Assembly (NCBI RefSeq): GCF_024498195.1
Contig: NZ_CP101824.1
Location: 1,426,001-1,490,000 of the forward strand
Source: Halovivax cerinus
Lineage (GTDB): Archaea; Halobacteriota; Halobacteria; Halobacteriales; Natrialbaceae
Reading direction: 5' to 3'
Length of the DNA: 64,000 nucleotides
Shown here: positions 43,340 to 52,325 of the stretch, in pieces
How the letters are laid out: the number at the start of each line of letters is the position of its first letter
Numbering within the stretch: position 1 is the first letter of the stretch
Program-made: the position numbers and the translations under genes
The notes under the pieces: generated by a model
Seen by the model: the letters and a program-made list of their open reading frames with translations, nothing else
What the model was told of the DNA's origin: nothing
The model's database searches: none

Positions 43340-43618
43340 ATGACAGCCATCGTCCGGACCGACGACGTCCTCGGCGGTGATCCACGCATCGAGGGAACGC
43401 GAATCGGGGTTCTCCACGTGTTCGACCTCGTGATCGCCGGCACCTCGACGCCGGAGGATGCTGCCGACCAACTTGGAATCGGTCTCGGCGACGTCTACGG
43501 CGCGTTGTCGTATTATTACGATCATGCGGACGAAATGGCGCGGATCCGCGCGCGCCACGAGTCACTCGAAGACGAACTCGCGGAGCGGACCGTTCAGCCG
43601 CCGACGGCCGTCGAGTGA
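43340..43618 (+). CDS. DUF433 family antitoxin-like protein
   Basis: A 92-residue protein nearly superimposable on the one at 29.8 kb: IVRTDDVLGGDPRIEGTRIGVLHVFDLVIAG followed by PEDAADQLGIGLGDVYGALSYYYDHADEM. It forms an intact pair with the DUF5615 gene 3 bp downstream. The upstream tttatacgggatgg region at 43311-43324 may contribute to its promoter. Confidence 0.85.
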   Translation: MTAIVRTDDVLGGDPRIEGTRIGVLHVFDLVIAGTSTPEDAADQLGIGLGDVYGALSYYYDHADEMARIRARHESLEDELAERTVQPPTAVE

Positions 43619-43621
43619 GCG

Positions 43622-43981
43622 ATGACGACGCCTCCGCTTCTTCTCGACGAGCACGTCCCGCGGGTGCTCGAACACACGTTCGACTCTAGCGGGTACGAAA
43701 CGGTTCGCGCCGACGAGCGCTTCGAACCGGGGACGGACGACGAGCAGCTCTTCGCCTGGTGTCGAGCGAACGGTCACGTCCTGTGTTCGAACGACCGTGA
43801 CTTCGTCTCGATGGCGGAGGGACACGACCACGCCGGTGTTTTGCTGTATACCGACCAGGCCTGGGTCCGAACGCACCCGCGAGACGTTCTCAATACGGTC
43901 GATTATGTCGTCGCGGAATTCGGGTCCGCAGGGCTCGATGGGCAGATCGTTTGGCTCGAAGCCTGGCGTGATGCGCGCTGA
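43622..43981 (+). CDS. DUF5615 PIN-like toxin
   Basis: A 119-residue protein with LLLDEHVPRVLEHTFDSSGYETVRADERFEPGTDDEQLFAWCRANGHVL, SNDRDFV and DHAGVLLYTD, the PIN-like acidic pattern of DUF5615. Predicted RNase toxin of the upstream DUF433 protein. It serves as the reference for the split gene at 30.1-31.3 kb. Confidence 0.83.
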   Translation: MTTPPLLLDEHVPRVLEHTFDSSGYETVRADERFEPGTDDEQLFAWCRANGHVLCSNDRDFVSMAEGHDHAGVLLYTDQAWVRTHPRDVLNTVDYVVAEFGSAGLDGQIVWLEAWRDAR

Positions 43982-44147
43982 ACGGGACGCGGACGGTGAT
44001 CGACGACGGATCACCGTCTCCACTGCCGAGGGGATACCCAGTTACGCTCGCGATGTCCCGGACGCAGCGTAAAACGAATCGCTGTCCGACGATACAGTGG
44101 AGCTTCCCGGCGATACAGCGGAGCGGTCCGACGAGACGGTGCAGGCG

Positions 44148-44828
44148 TCACTCGTTCTCCGCGCCCGACCGCGTCGCGTCGACCTCCTCGATCTCGGCCT
44201 CGGTTCCACTCTCGCTGATGACCGGCGTCAGGATGTACCTCCCGCTCTGGCCGGCCTTTTTTGGCGCGATGTCGTAGACGAAGTCGAGTTCCTCGTCGGC
44301 GGCGACGGTGAACGGCGTCCTGATCTTGAGTCGCTCGCTGGGGATCTTCAGCGTGGTCTCGGTCCCGTCGGTGAGTACCGCGTGCGTGTCCGCGACGAAC
44401 ATGTCGACCGCGACGTACTCCCCTGTGGGGACGTCGAGTTCGTCGAGGACGGTGGCCTTCGGTCCCTTCAGCTGTGTGAGGTCGACCGTGGGATCGTCGA
44501 GGTCGTACTCGTCCCAGCCGCCGCGGCCGCTCTCGGGGGCGTCGGACTCGTTTCCATCGTCGGTCTCCGATTCGTTGCTGGCGTCGCTCCCGCCGTCCGT
44601 CTCGGACTCGTTGCCGCCCGATTCGTCGTCTTCGCCCGCGGGCTTGAACGCGACCGCGGAGACCGTCACGTCGAGCGTCTCGAAGTCGTCGATGCGATTC
44701 GGCTCGTCACTCACGTAGAATCGGACGGTGCCGCGCTCTCCGCCGCCGAATCCGTCGAGTGAGCTCGTACAGCCGGCTGTCAGGGCGATACCGCCCGCGG
44801 TCGCGGTTACGAAGGTTCGTCGGTTCAT
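44148..44828 (-). CDS. DUF4382 Tat lipoprotein
   Basis: A 226-residue exported protein. It begins MNRRTFVTATAGGIALTAGC, a twin-arginine signal with a lipobox Cys at residue 20, so it is probably folded before export and lipid-anchored. The mature part has RGTVRFYVSDEPNRIDDFETLDVTVSAV, the DUF4382 start, an acidic Glu/Asn/Ser-rich insertion of about 50 residues, and KATVLDELDVPTGEYVAVDMFV. The function is unknown, and a carbohydrate-binding-like beta fold is expected. Three evenly spaced palindromes lie upstream. Confidence 0.83.
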   Translation of the reverse strand: MNRRTFVTATAGGIALTAGCTSSLDGFGGGERGTVRFYVSDEPNRIDDFETLDVTVSAVAFKPAGEDDESGGNESETDGGSDASNESETDDGNESDAPESGRGGWDEYDLDDPTVDLTQLKGPKATVLDELDVPTGEYVAVDMFVADTHAVLTDGTETTLKIPSERLKIRTPFTVAADEELDFVYDIAPKKAGQSGRYILTPVISESGTEAEIEEVDATRSGAENE

Positions 44829-44896
44829 GCGGGCTGACCGTACCGACGAGGGACGTAAAACCCGGGAGACCGTTGGTGCCCGTTTCGAGCGTTTGG

Positions 44897-44971
44897 ACCG
44901 TTTTGAACGGTTCTCCTGACGGTTCGACCGTTTCGAACGGCTCCCCCGGTGGTCCGACCGTTTCGAACGGT
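44897..44971. promoter_or_regulatory. Three 15-bp palindromes at 30-bp spacing
   Basis: ACCGTTTTGAACGGT (44897-44911), ACCGTTTCGAACGGC (44927-44941) and ACCGTTTCGAACGGT (44957-44971) start exactly 30 bp apart, about three helical turns, 69-143 bp upstream of the lipoprotein start. Weaker partial copies lie at about 44869 and 44881. The symmetry suggests binding sites for a dimeric regulator, or a repeat of another kind. Confidence 0.6.
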
Positions 44972-45048
44972 TAGATACACACCCCCGACGCGCGAGCGTA
45001 CTGGGGGCCGCGAACCGAGAGCGGGTCGCGAACGTGACCTCGACGACG

Positions 45049-46014
45049 CTACGCGGTTTCCAGTCCCTCGAGGCGCTCGGCGAACACCGTTTCGAGCAGC
45101 GGGCTGGTGACGTACGTCTCGACGAACGCCGCGAGGACGAGCAGGAACCAGGCGAAGACGACGAGTGCGGCGGTCCGGCGGAGGTACGCCCGGGTGACGA
45201 ACGCCTCGCGGCGACCGGTGATGCGTGCGACCAGCCGATGGACGATACGGAAGCCGACGCCGGCGGCGACGAACAGCGCCGTCAGTTCGAAGATACCGTG
45301 TGGAAGGAGCCCGACGAGGATGTAATCGACCCCGACGAGGCCGCCGGTGAACCAGACGACGTTGCCGACCAGCAGGCCGTTGAACCCGATGACGTACGCC
45401 GACAGGAGCCCCAGCGAGACGGCACCCGCGATGGAGACGAGAAACGGGATCGTGTTGTTCTGGACGAACCACCAGGCGGTGAGGTCACTCTCCTCGATTC
45501 CGGCGAAGGGGTCCTGTCCGGTGACTTCGGTGATGAGCTGCAGGAGGTTCACGCCCGTTGCGCCCAGAGCGAGCCCGCCGGCGACGCCGAGGAAGAAGAG
45601 CCCGGCTGCCCCGCCGGTGTACCGTCGGTGCTCGGCCCAGCCGTTGGCCAGCGCCTGGAGGGCACCGGGCGCTCGACGGGGGCCGAGGACGGCGACCCCG
45701 ACGAACGCGCATCCGAGTACGGCCGCGCCGATCGCTTCACCGATCGGACCCTGAACGCCGGTGGCGAGCGCGACCAGCAGCGTGGCGACGCCGAGGAGAC
45801 CACAAAGGATCGCCCAGCGTCGGACCGTCTCGGGATCGGCATCGTCCGTCGTGGTCGGCTCGGATTCGCCCGTCGTGGTTCGATCGGATTCGCCCGTCGT
45901 GGTTCGATCGGATTCGGCTGTCGCAGGGTTCGGTTCGTTCGCTGGTGGTTCCGACGTGGGATCGCGTGTCGCAGTACTCCCCGACGCCTCGTCCGATCCC
46001 GACCGATCGTTCAT
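45049..46014 (-). CDS. SpoIIM-family membrane protein
   Basis: A 321-residue protein. The N-terminal 65 residues are hydrophilic with three near-identical TTTGES-type repeats. Then follow six or seven hydrophobic segments. The central motif FVQNNTIPFLVSIAGAVSLG...LLPHGIFELTALFVAAGVGFRI is typical of the stage II sporulation protein M (DUF95) family, which is widespread in non-sporulating prokaryotes. The function in archaea is unknown. The start is at ATG 46014. A longer frame adds residues overlapping the upstream region. Confidence 0.82.
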   Translation of the reverse strand: MNDRSGSDEASGSTATRDPTSEPPANEPNPATAESDRTTTGESDRTTTGESEPTTTDDADPETVRRWAILCGLLGVATLLVALATGVQGPIGEAIGAAVLGCAFVGVAVLGPRRAPGALQALANGWAEHRRYTGGAAGLFFLGVAGGLALGATGVNLLQLITEVTGQDPFAGIEESDLTAWWFVQNNTIPFLVSIAGAVSLGLLSAYVIGFNGLLVGNVVWFTGGLVGVDYILVGLLPHGIFELTALFVAAGVGFRIVHRLVARITGRREAFVTRAYLRRTAALVVFAWFLLVLAAFVETYVTSPLLETVFAERLEGLETA

Positions 46015-46198
46015 ACGCGCCTCGAGGGTCCTGGCCGCGGTAAATCTTCCCATGTTGTCATCTGCGGTCGCGTCGGTGCCACGCGACGGCCCAGGCAGGA
46101 CGCCCGGCCGCTCTCCCGCCCGACGGCGTCCGATGATCCGTTATCGCCGTCGGTCCAGGACCGACACGCTAAGGCGCCCGTGGGCGAAACGACGGGGT

Positions 46199-47497
46199 AT
46201 GTCTACGCTCGCACTCACCGGCGGCCGGGTCCTCCGACCGGACCTGACCGTCGACCGCGCGGACGTCCTCGTCGACCAGGAGACGGGCGAGATCGGAGCG
46301 ATCGGTCCCGACCTCGGCGACGACGCCGACACCGTACTCGACGCGACGGACGCGCTCGTCACGCCTGGCTTCGTCAACGGCCACTGCCACGTCGCGATGA
46401 CGCTCCTTCGGGGCTACGCGGACGACAAACCCCTCGATGCCTGGTTGTCCGAGGACATCTGGCCGGCCGAGGCGGAACTCACGCCCGAGGCGATCGAGGC
46501 GGGTGCGGAACTCGGCCTGCTGGAGATGGTCCGCGCGGGGATCACCGGCTTCGCGGACATGTACTTCGAGATGGATCGCGTCGCTGACGCCGTCGACCGC
46601 GCCGGCGTTCGCGCCAGACTCGGCCACGGCGTCATCTCCGTCGGGAAGGACCACGAGGACGCGCGCGAAGACGCCGAGACGGGGCTCGAATTCGCCCGCG
46701 CGTTCGACGGCGCCGCCGACGGCCGCGTCCGGACGGCCTTCATGCCCCACTCGCTGACGACGGTGAGCGAGGCAATCTACGAGGAGTTCGTCCCGAAAGC
46801 GCGCGATGCGGGCGTTCCGATCCACCTCCACGCCAACGAGACCAACGACGAGGTGACACCCATCGTCGAGGAACACGGCGTCCGCCCGCTCGAATACGCC
46901 CGCGAGCTGGGCCTGCTCGAACCCGGGGACTTCCTCGCCCACGGCGTCCACGTCGACGAGACGGAGATCTCCCTCCTGGCGGAGACGGGCGCCGGCGTGA
47001 TCCACTGCCCCGCCTCGAACATGAAGCTCGCGAGCGGGATGGCGCCCGTTCAGGCCCTGCTCGACGCCGGCGTGACGGTCGGACTGGGCACCGACGGCGC
47101 CGCGTCGAACAACGACCTCTCTCTGTTAGACGAGGCGCGCGACGCGGCGATGATCGGCAAGCTCGCGGCCGACGACGCAGCCGCCGTCGCCGCCGCGGAC
47201 GTCGTCGAGATGGCGACCGCCGGCAGCGCCGAAGCGATCGGCCTCCCGGCCGGTCGGCTGGAGACCGGTGCACCCGCCGACCTCGCCGTGATCGACCTCT
47301 CCGGGCCCCACCTGACGCCACACCACGACCTCGTGAGCCACCTGGCGTACGCCGCCGCGGCGAGCGACGTCAGACACACCGTCTGCGACGGACGGGTCCT
47401 CATGCGCGATCGCGATGTGCGGACGCTCGACGCCGATCGCGTCCGCGAGCGCGCGGCAGCCGAGGCAGCCGCGCTCGTCGAGCGCGCCGAGTCCTGA
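46199..47497 (+). CDS. Amidohydrolase, SAH/MTA/adenosine deaminase type
   Basis: A 432-residue metal-dependent amidohydrolase. Metal ligands are seen in GFVNGHCHVAMTLLRG (HxH), IHLHANET, LAHGVHVDE and LGTDGAASNNDLS (Asp). The HCH and ASNNDLSLLDE pattern matches the MtaD/DadD/TRZ-like branch that deaminates S-adenosylhomocysteine, 5'-methylthioadenosine or 5'-deoxyadenosine. SAH salvage is the likely role. The exact substrate is not fixed by sequence. Confidence 0.88.
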   Translation: MSTLALTGGRVLRPDLTVDRADVLVDQETGEIGAIGPDLGDDADTVLDATDALVTPGFVNGHCHVAMTLLRGYADDKPLDAWLSEDIWPAEAELTPEAIEAGAELGLLEMVRAGITGFADMYFEMDRVADAVDRAGVRARLGHGVISVGKDHEDAREDAETGLEFARAFDGAADGRVRTAFMPHSLTTVSEAIYEEFVPKARDAGVPIHLHANETNDEVTPIVEEHGVRPLEYARELGLLEPGDFLAHGVHVDETEISLLAETGAGVIHCPASNMKLASGMAPVQALLDAGVTVGLGTDGAASNNDLSLLDEARDAAMIGKLAADDAAAVAAADVVEMATAGSAEAIGLPAGRLETGAPADLAVIDLSGPHLTPHHDLVSHLAYAAAASDVRHTVCDGRVLMRDRDVRTLDADRVRERAAAEAAALVERAES

Positions 47498-47836
47498 CCA
47501 TCGTACGGCGGACGCCGAACTGGGGTTCTCGGGCGACGTGAACGCCGCTCGTCTCGCCCACTGGTGATCGATCGCCGCCCGTTTCACCTGCTGGCCGCAC
47601 CGAGTGTCGCTCGTCTCGCCTACTGGCGAATCGATCGCCGTCCGGGTCGGCTGCTGATGGATCGTCCGCATTCAGAGCCGTCGTTCGACCCCGCGATAGC
47701 GTGTCAGTCTCCCTCTATTGAACGTTCAGATTCCGTTATAAACGCTTTCGTCGTCTCTCGGACCGTCCTGTACGAGTTCAAACGGAACGAACTGCTTGGG
47801 GGCTTTATCCGGGACTCGCGAGTGTTATCGAGTGCA
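47498..47836. other. Intergenic with an imperfect 48-bp direct repeat
   Basis: gctcgtctcgcc(c/t)actggtgatcg-type sequence occurs at 47547-47594 and again at 47609-47656, about 75 percent alike. No gene is supported. The right end should carry the promoter of the secreted acidic protein. Confidence 0.45.
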
Positions 47837-48547
47837 ATGAATCGAATCAACGCACCCGTCGCTGCTGCGCTGGCGGCCCTGCTCGTCGTCGCCGCGTTGG
47901 CGCCGCTCGGCGTGGCTGCGGCGGCCGATGAGACGAACGAGCTGTCGGTCGCCGTCTCGGATACCGACGGCGACCCGGTCGTCCACGTGACGGCGAACGG
48001 GAGCGCGGTCGAGAACGCTTCCGTGAACGTCACGCTCGCGGACGACTCGGACGATGACGACGCGGACGACAACGAATCCGACGAAGACAACGAATCGGAC
48101 GACGAAGGGTACGCGGGCGTCGGTACCTACGAGACCGACGCGAACGGGACTGTCGCCCTGCCCGCGCCGGAGTCGGACGTGACGATCGCCGTCACGGCCA
48201 CCGCTGACAACGCGTCCGCGTCGACGACGGTCGAACTCGACGCCGACGACGAGGCGACTGACGTCGGCTTCGGCCAGATCCTGTCGCAGTTCATCCAGGA
48301 GAACAAGGACGAAGCCGACGGCCCGTTCGGGCTCATCGTCTCCCAGTTCGTCCACGACAACAACCCCGGTAACGCGCCCGACCACGCCGGTCCGCCGGAC
48401 CACGCAGGCGGCAATCAGAGCAGCCAGGGTCCGCCGGACCACGTCGATGACGACGATGGCGACGATGACGGCGACGACGAGGGCGGCCCACCGGGTCACG
48501 GAGGATCGCCGGGTGACGACGGCGACGCTGACGACGAAGACGAGTAA
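47837..48547 (+). CDS. Secreted Asp-rich protein of unknown function
   Basis: A 236-residue protein. The N-terminal signal peptide (MNRINAPVAAALAALLVVAALAPLGVAAAA) is followed by a short Ig-like beta segment (DTDGDPVVHVTANGSAVENASVNVTL), an Asp/Glu-rich spacer, a second part with VGTYETDANGTVALPAPESDVTIAV, two related helices (GQILSQFIQENKD and GLIVSQFVHDNNP), and a Gly/Pro/His/Asp-rich tail (GPPDHAG repeats). No membrane anchor is seen. It probably acts at or outside the cell surface; the function is unknown. Confidence 0.75.
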   Translation: MNRINAPVAAALAALLVVAALAPLGVAAAADETNELSVAVSDTDGDPVVHVTANGSAVENASVNVTLADDSDDDDADDNESDEDNESDDEGYAGVGTYETDANGTVALPAPESDVTIAVTATADNASASTTVELDADDEATDVGFGQILSQFIQENKDEADGPFGLIVSQFVHDNNPGNAPDHAGPPDHAGGNQSSQGPPDHVDDDDGDDDGDDEGGPPGHGGSPGDDGDADDEDE

Positions 48548-48804
48548 CGAGCGACGACAGTACACCCTGCCGACTAGCATCACAGTCCACGCTCCGCGCG
48601 CATCCTGTTGCAGGCACCCCCACTACCGATCCCGGTCCCACCGGATCGAACGCGCGCGTTTTCCCCATTCGTCGACTCAATAGCAGCGGCCGGCGTACGG
48701 GCCGCTTTCCGGCACCGTTCGGAGGAGCGATGCTGCCTATCCGGTCGGCCGATCGTCCATCGCTGTCGACGTAGTCCCGGGAGTAGCGACGACGAATGAG
48801 AAGG

Positions 48805-48819
48805 TATAGTATTACTATA
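48805..48819. promoter_or_regulatory. Perfect 15-bp palindrome upstream of the small membrane protein
   Basis: TATAGTATTACTATA, a 7-1-7 inverted repeat 15 bp before ATG 48834. It could act as a TATA element, an operator, or both. Confidence 0.45.
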
Positions 48820-48968
48820 TGGATAGTAGTATTATGGCACGTGGTCCACTACTACTGGGTCCGATGGGCAGTATCGATATTCTCATTCAGCTACTCGCGG
48901 TAGGGGTTTACTTCGGATTCATATTTGCAGGTGTCTGGATTTACGATACATATATCAAGCGGAGATAA
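48819..48968 (+). CDS. Small single-span membrane protein
   Basis: A 49-residue frame with a hydrophobic stretch (IDILIQLLAVGVYFGFIFAGVWIY) flanked by charged ends, finishing TYIKRR. An internal ATG at 48834 gives a 44-residue version. That start would place the perfect palindrome TATAGTA-T-TACTATA (48805-48819) at the distance of an archaeal TATA box or operator. The local AT richness differs from its surroundings. No family was recognised. Confidence 0.5.
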   Translation: MDSSIMARGPLLLGPMGSIDILIQLLAVGVYFGFIFAGVWIYDTYIKRR

Positions 48969-49219
48969 ACTCAAATCGGTGAATACTGGTATTGCTTCGT
49001 CGGTTGCCGTTGCAGGAGACCGACACAGTAGCGCGTGATGGTACGACGGCGCTGTTACGGGAAGGGTTCGAAGGTGCGGGCCAGTTGCAGTTTCTGAAGG
49101 CCGAAACCGTCCGCCTCGCCGGTTCGAACGTCACCGGTTAACTGGGGGTGCCGAACGGGAAGCACATCGTGAGGTTGTACGGTAGTCGAATCACCGGCTG
49201 TGGCGCCCGTCGCGAATCG

Positions 49220-52165
49220 TTACTGCCGGCGGAGTGCCACTCCGAGAACGACGAGCGCGACGAGCGCGGCGACCGGTGTGAAGCCGGGGATGCCGTCACC
49301 GCCGTCGGAACCGTCGCCGGCCGGCGTGGACTCGGATTCGTTCTCGTCGGTCTCCGCCGGCGATTCCGCCGACGCCTCCTCGACGGTGACCGTCCCGACG
49401 GCCTCGCCGTTGACGCTGACCTCGTAGGTGCCAGGTTCGTCGATGGCGTGTTCGAGCCTCGCCTCGACGCGTTCGCCGGCCGGGACGGAGACCGTCCTCG
49501 TCCCGACTACCGATCCGTCGAGTGCGAGTTCGAGCGTGCGGTCGCCGGCGGCGTCACCGGTGTTCGCGACGACTGCGGTGACCGCGATCGAGTTCCCGGC
49601 GTCGATCTCCGGCGTGTCGAGGCTCGTCTCTCGGACCGAAAGCGACGGTTCCGGGTCGGATTCCGGCGGTGGCGGCGGCAAGCCGGGACCGCCCGAGTCG
49701 TCGGCGGTGACGGTGAGGTTGAGCGTCGTTCCGTTTCGGTTCCCGGCGGTATCGGTGACGGCCACGGAGAGCGTGTGGTTGCCAGTGGTCTCGGGCGCTT
49801 CGACCGTCGCAGTCCAGTTCCCGTCCGCCTCTCGGAGGGCTGTCTCGTTCGTCTTGACGGCGTGGACGCCGCTTTGGTCATCGGCCACCTCGACGGTGAG
49901 CGTGAACGCCTCACCGGGCGTCAGATCCCCTCGCTTCGACGCCGTCGCGTTCACTATCGTCGGCGATCCTCGGTCGATTCCGACCGTCGCGTTCGCGGTC
50001 GGTTCCGTGTTGTCGAGCCGATCGACACTGTGGTACGCCAGCTCGTGAGTGCCGTTCGCCGTGAGCGACACCGGTCCGGTGTACGGGTCGAACGCGCCCC
50101 CATCTCTGCGAAGGACGGTCGTCTCGACGCCGGTCGTCGCGTCCGTCGCGTCGAGGGTGACTTCGACCGATCGGTTCGTCCAGCCGTCGGTCAGTGTCCG
50201 GTTCGTCGAGAGCGTCGTCTCGGGTGCCTCGCGGTCGATCCCAACGGTCGTGTTCGTGATGGACGCTGCGTTACCGACTTCGTCGGTGCTGAAGTACGAG
50301 ATGATGTGCGTTCCGCTCTTCGCCAGGGTGATCGGTTCACTGTAGGTGCTGAAAGGCTGCCCATCGACGCTGACGAGGGTCTCGGTGACGTTCGATGTCG
50401 AATCAGTCGCATCAAGGCTGACCGCGACCGACCCGTTGGTCCAGCCGTCGGTCAGCGTGCGGTTCGTAGAGAGCGTTGTCTCAGGTGCCCCGCGGTCGAT
50501 ACCGATAGTCGTGTTCGTTACCGCCTCCGTGTTCTGGAGTTCGTCGGTGCTGTAGTACGAGATTTCGTGAGTCCCGTTCGCCGACAGGGTGATCGGACCG
50601 CTGTACGTGGTGTCTGGACCACCGTCGACACTGACGACCGTCGTCTCGACGCCGGTCGTCGCGTCCGTCGCCTGGAGGGTGACTTCGACCGATCGGTTCG
50701 TCCAGCCGTCGGTTAGTGTCCGGTTCGTCGAGAGCGTCGTCTCGGGCGGCGTCGTGTCGACGGTGATCGATCGATTGCTGTCGGTCGACGTATCGTCGTC
50801 CCCATCGCGCACGTACGTCGTGAGCGTGTGCGTGCCGTCGGTCAGCGTCCGGTTCGTCTCGAACTGACCGGCGCCGTCGGAGGTCGTCCCGTCGCACCCG
50901 AGCGCCTGGAACTGACCATCGTCGACCGAGAGGTACGCCCGGTAGGATGCATCGTACGGACTCGACCCCTCGATCGTGATCGGTACGGTGCTCTGGTTGA
51001 AGCGCTCGGTCGAGTTAGAAATTTCGGCTGTCAGACCCGCCGGGACGACGTCTGCGAAGGCTTCGCCCGTGATGTCGACGTAGGTATCGTTGTACGAGGC
51101 GTTTCGGGGCGTGAACGTGCCGGAGTCGTTGTGGTGGACCCGCTGGGCGGGCTCGATCTGGGTCCCCTCGTGGTACTCGTTCCACGTCTGGACCAGCAGG
51201 TGCGAGAGGTCGTAGTCAACGAGGTCGTTGATCGCCGTCTCGTACTCGGTCGCGTTGCGTTCGAGGAACGGTGCGTCTTCGGGATGTGGCTTCGTGAACC
51301 CGGGCGAGACGTAGCCCGAGTCGGGCTGGGTTCCCAACCGGTTCGCCGGTGCGTACTGGTGCCAGCCGTCGATCCCCGGTTCCGTCGCGGCCATATCCCC
51401 GTTGACCTTGAGGACGACGTGGACGTCGGTCTGGTTCTTCACTCGGCGCCAGCGCTCCGGGTACGTGGTGTTCTCTCCCTCCTGGAGGTCGCCGTCGTCC
51501 GTTATCTCCCCGTAGACGTACACCACTGGCGAGCCGTTGATCGTGTAGTAGTACGGGCTGTCGGCGTAGTTCGCTTTGATGTACTCGATGTCGTCGACGA
51601 TCTCGTCGACCGGTGGATCGTCGAAGTCATCGGAGCTGTTGTATCCCGGCCCCTCCTTCTCGTAGTACATCGCCCACTTCAGATTTCGGTGCGGATTGGT
51701 CGCACTCGGCATGATCTCGTCGACGATGGTGTCGAAATTCTCGTCCGTTCGACTGCCAGGTCCCCACCACGACGAGATCGCGACCTCGATGTTCGCCTGG
51801 CGCATCTTCTCGAACTGCCAGCGCTTGACGCTCCGATTGGTGCTGTTGTACAGTTCGATCTCGGGTTGGTACCCTGGAACGAGATCTGGCGTGTAGTTCG
51901 CGTACCACGTGTCGGGTGGATCGTGGTCCTGGTCGCTCCAGTGGGCGTCGTCGCCGTACCACGGGTAGAAGAACGTCCCAGACGTCTGGTTCGGCTTGGT
52001 CAGCGAAGCGCTGGCGTTCTGGCAGGCCTGGGGAAGCGTCTGGGCGCCACTCCCGGCCGTATGCGGGGACGACTGCGCGAGTGGGGCCGGGGCCGACAGG
52101 GTACCGACGATAGAGACGAGTAGAATCGTGACGAGAATTCCGGCCCACACCCGCGACCGTCGCAT
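49220..52165 (-). CDS. Secreted GH99-like glycoside hydrolase with PGF-CTERM anchor
   Basis: A 981-residue exported protein. After a signal peptide, residues of about 60-380 form a GH99/GH71-like domain: TFFYPWYGDDAHW, VAISSWWGPGSRTDENFD, YYTINGSPVVYVYG and LLVQTWNEYHEGTQIEP. Then come three copies of an OmpL47-type repeat of about 90 residues (TTLSTNRTLTDGWTN...YYSTDELQN), an Ig-like domain, a CARDB-like domain (TAVVANTGDAAGDRTLELALDG), and an acidic linker with GIPGFTPVAALVALVVL...RRQ, the PGF-CTERM signal for archaeosortase processing. It likely attacks extracellular or surface glycans. The start is at ATG 52165, where the signal peptide begins. Confidence 0.85.
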   Translation of the reverse strand: MRRSRVWAGILVTILLVSIVGTLSAPAPLAQSSPHTAGSGAQTLPQACQNASASLTKPNQTSGTFFYPWYGDDAHWSDQDHDPPDTWYANYTPDLVPGYQPEIELYNSTNRSVKRWQFEKMRQANIEVAISSWWGPGSRTDENFDTIVDEIMPSATNPHRNLKWAMYYEKEGPGYNSSDDFDDPPVDEIVDDIEYIKANYADSPYYYTINGSPVVYVYGEITDDGDLQEGENTTYPERWRRVKNQTDVHVVLKVNGDMAATEPGIDGWHQYAPANRLGTQPDSGYVSPGFTKPHPEDAPFLERNATEYETAINDLVDYDLSHLLVQTWNEYHEGTQIEPAQRVHHNDSGTFTPRNASYNDTYVDITGEAFADVVPAGLTAEISNSTERFNQSTVPITIEGSSPYDASYRAYLSVDDGQFQALGCDGTTSDGAGQFETNRTLTDGTHTLTTYVRDGDDDTSTDSNRSITVDTTPPETTLSTNRTLTDGWTNRSVEVTLQATDATTGVETTVVSVDGGPDTTYSGPITLSANGTHEISYYSTDELQNTEAVTNTTIGIDRGAPETTLSTNRTLTDGWTNGSVAVSLDATDSTSNVTETLVSVDGQPFSTYSEPITLAKSGTHIISYFSTDEVGNAASITNTTVGIDREAPETTLSTNRTLTDGWTNRSVEVTLDATDATTGVETTVLRRDGGAFDPYTGPVSLTANGTHELAYHSVDRLDNTEPTANATVGIDRGSPTIVNATASKRGDLTPGEAFTLTVEVADDQSGVHAVKTNETALREADGNWTATVEAPETTGNHTLSVAVTDTAGNRNGTTLNLTVTADDSGGPGLPPPPPESDPEPSLSVRETSLDTPEIDAGNSIAVTAVVANTGDAAGDRTLELALDGSVVGTRTVSVPAGERVEARLEHAIDEPGTYEVSVNGEAVGTVTVEEASAESPAETDENESESTPAGDGSDGGDGIPGFTPVAALVALVVLGVALRRQ

Positions 52166-52325
52166 CACCTGATCATTCGAACCATCGAACAAATAGGTGT
52201 GGGATATTTTCGCACGGGCTCGGTTCGACGAGTCCCGAAACCGCACCCGAGTGGTAGAGCAGCGTGAGGCGAACGCCGATCTGTATACTGAACCGCTCTC
52301 CTGCCCGACGGCGTCCGATGATCCG

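Noticed and set aside
44897-44971. CRISPR-like repeat
   Set aside because: Units are 15 bp palindromes with 15-bp gaps that are themselves similar, only three copies. An operator array fits better.
48990-49140. Short + strand peptide ending RLAGSNVTG as a gene tail
   Set aside because: The frame is open for about 47 codons after a TTG, but nothing upstream matches it and no family is recognisable.
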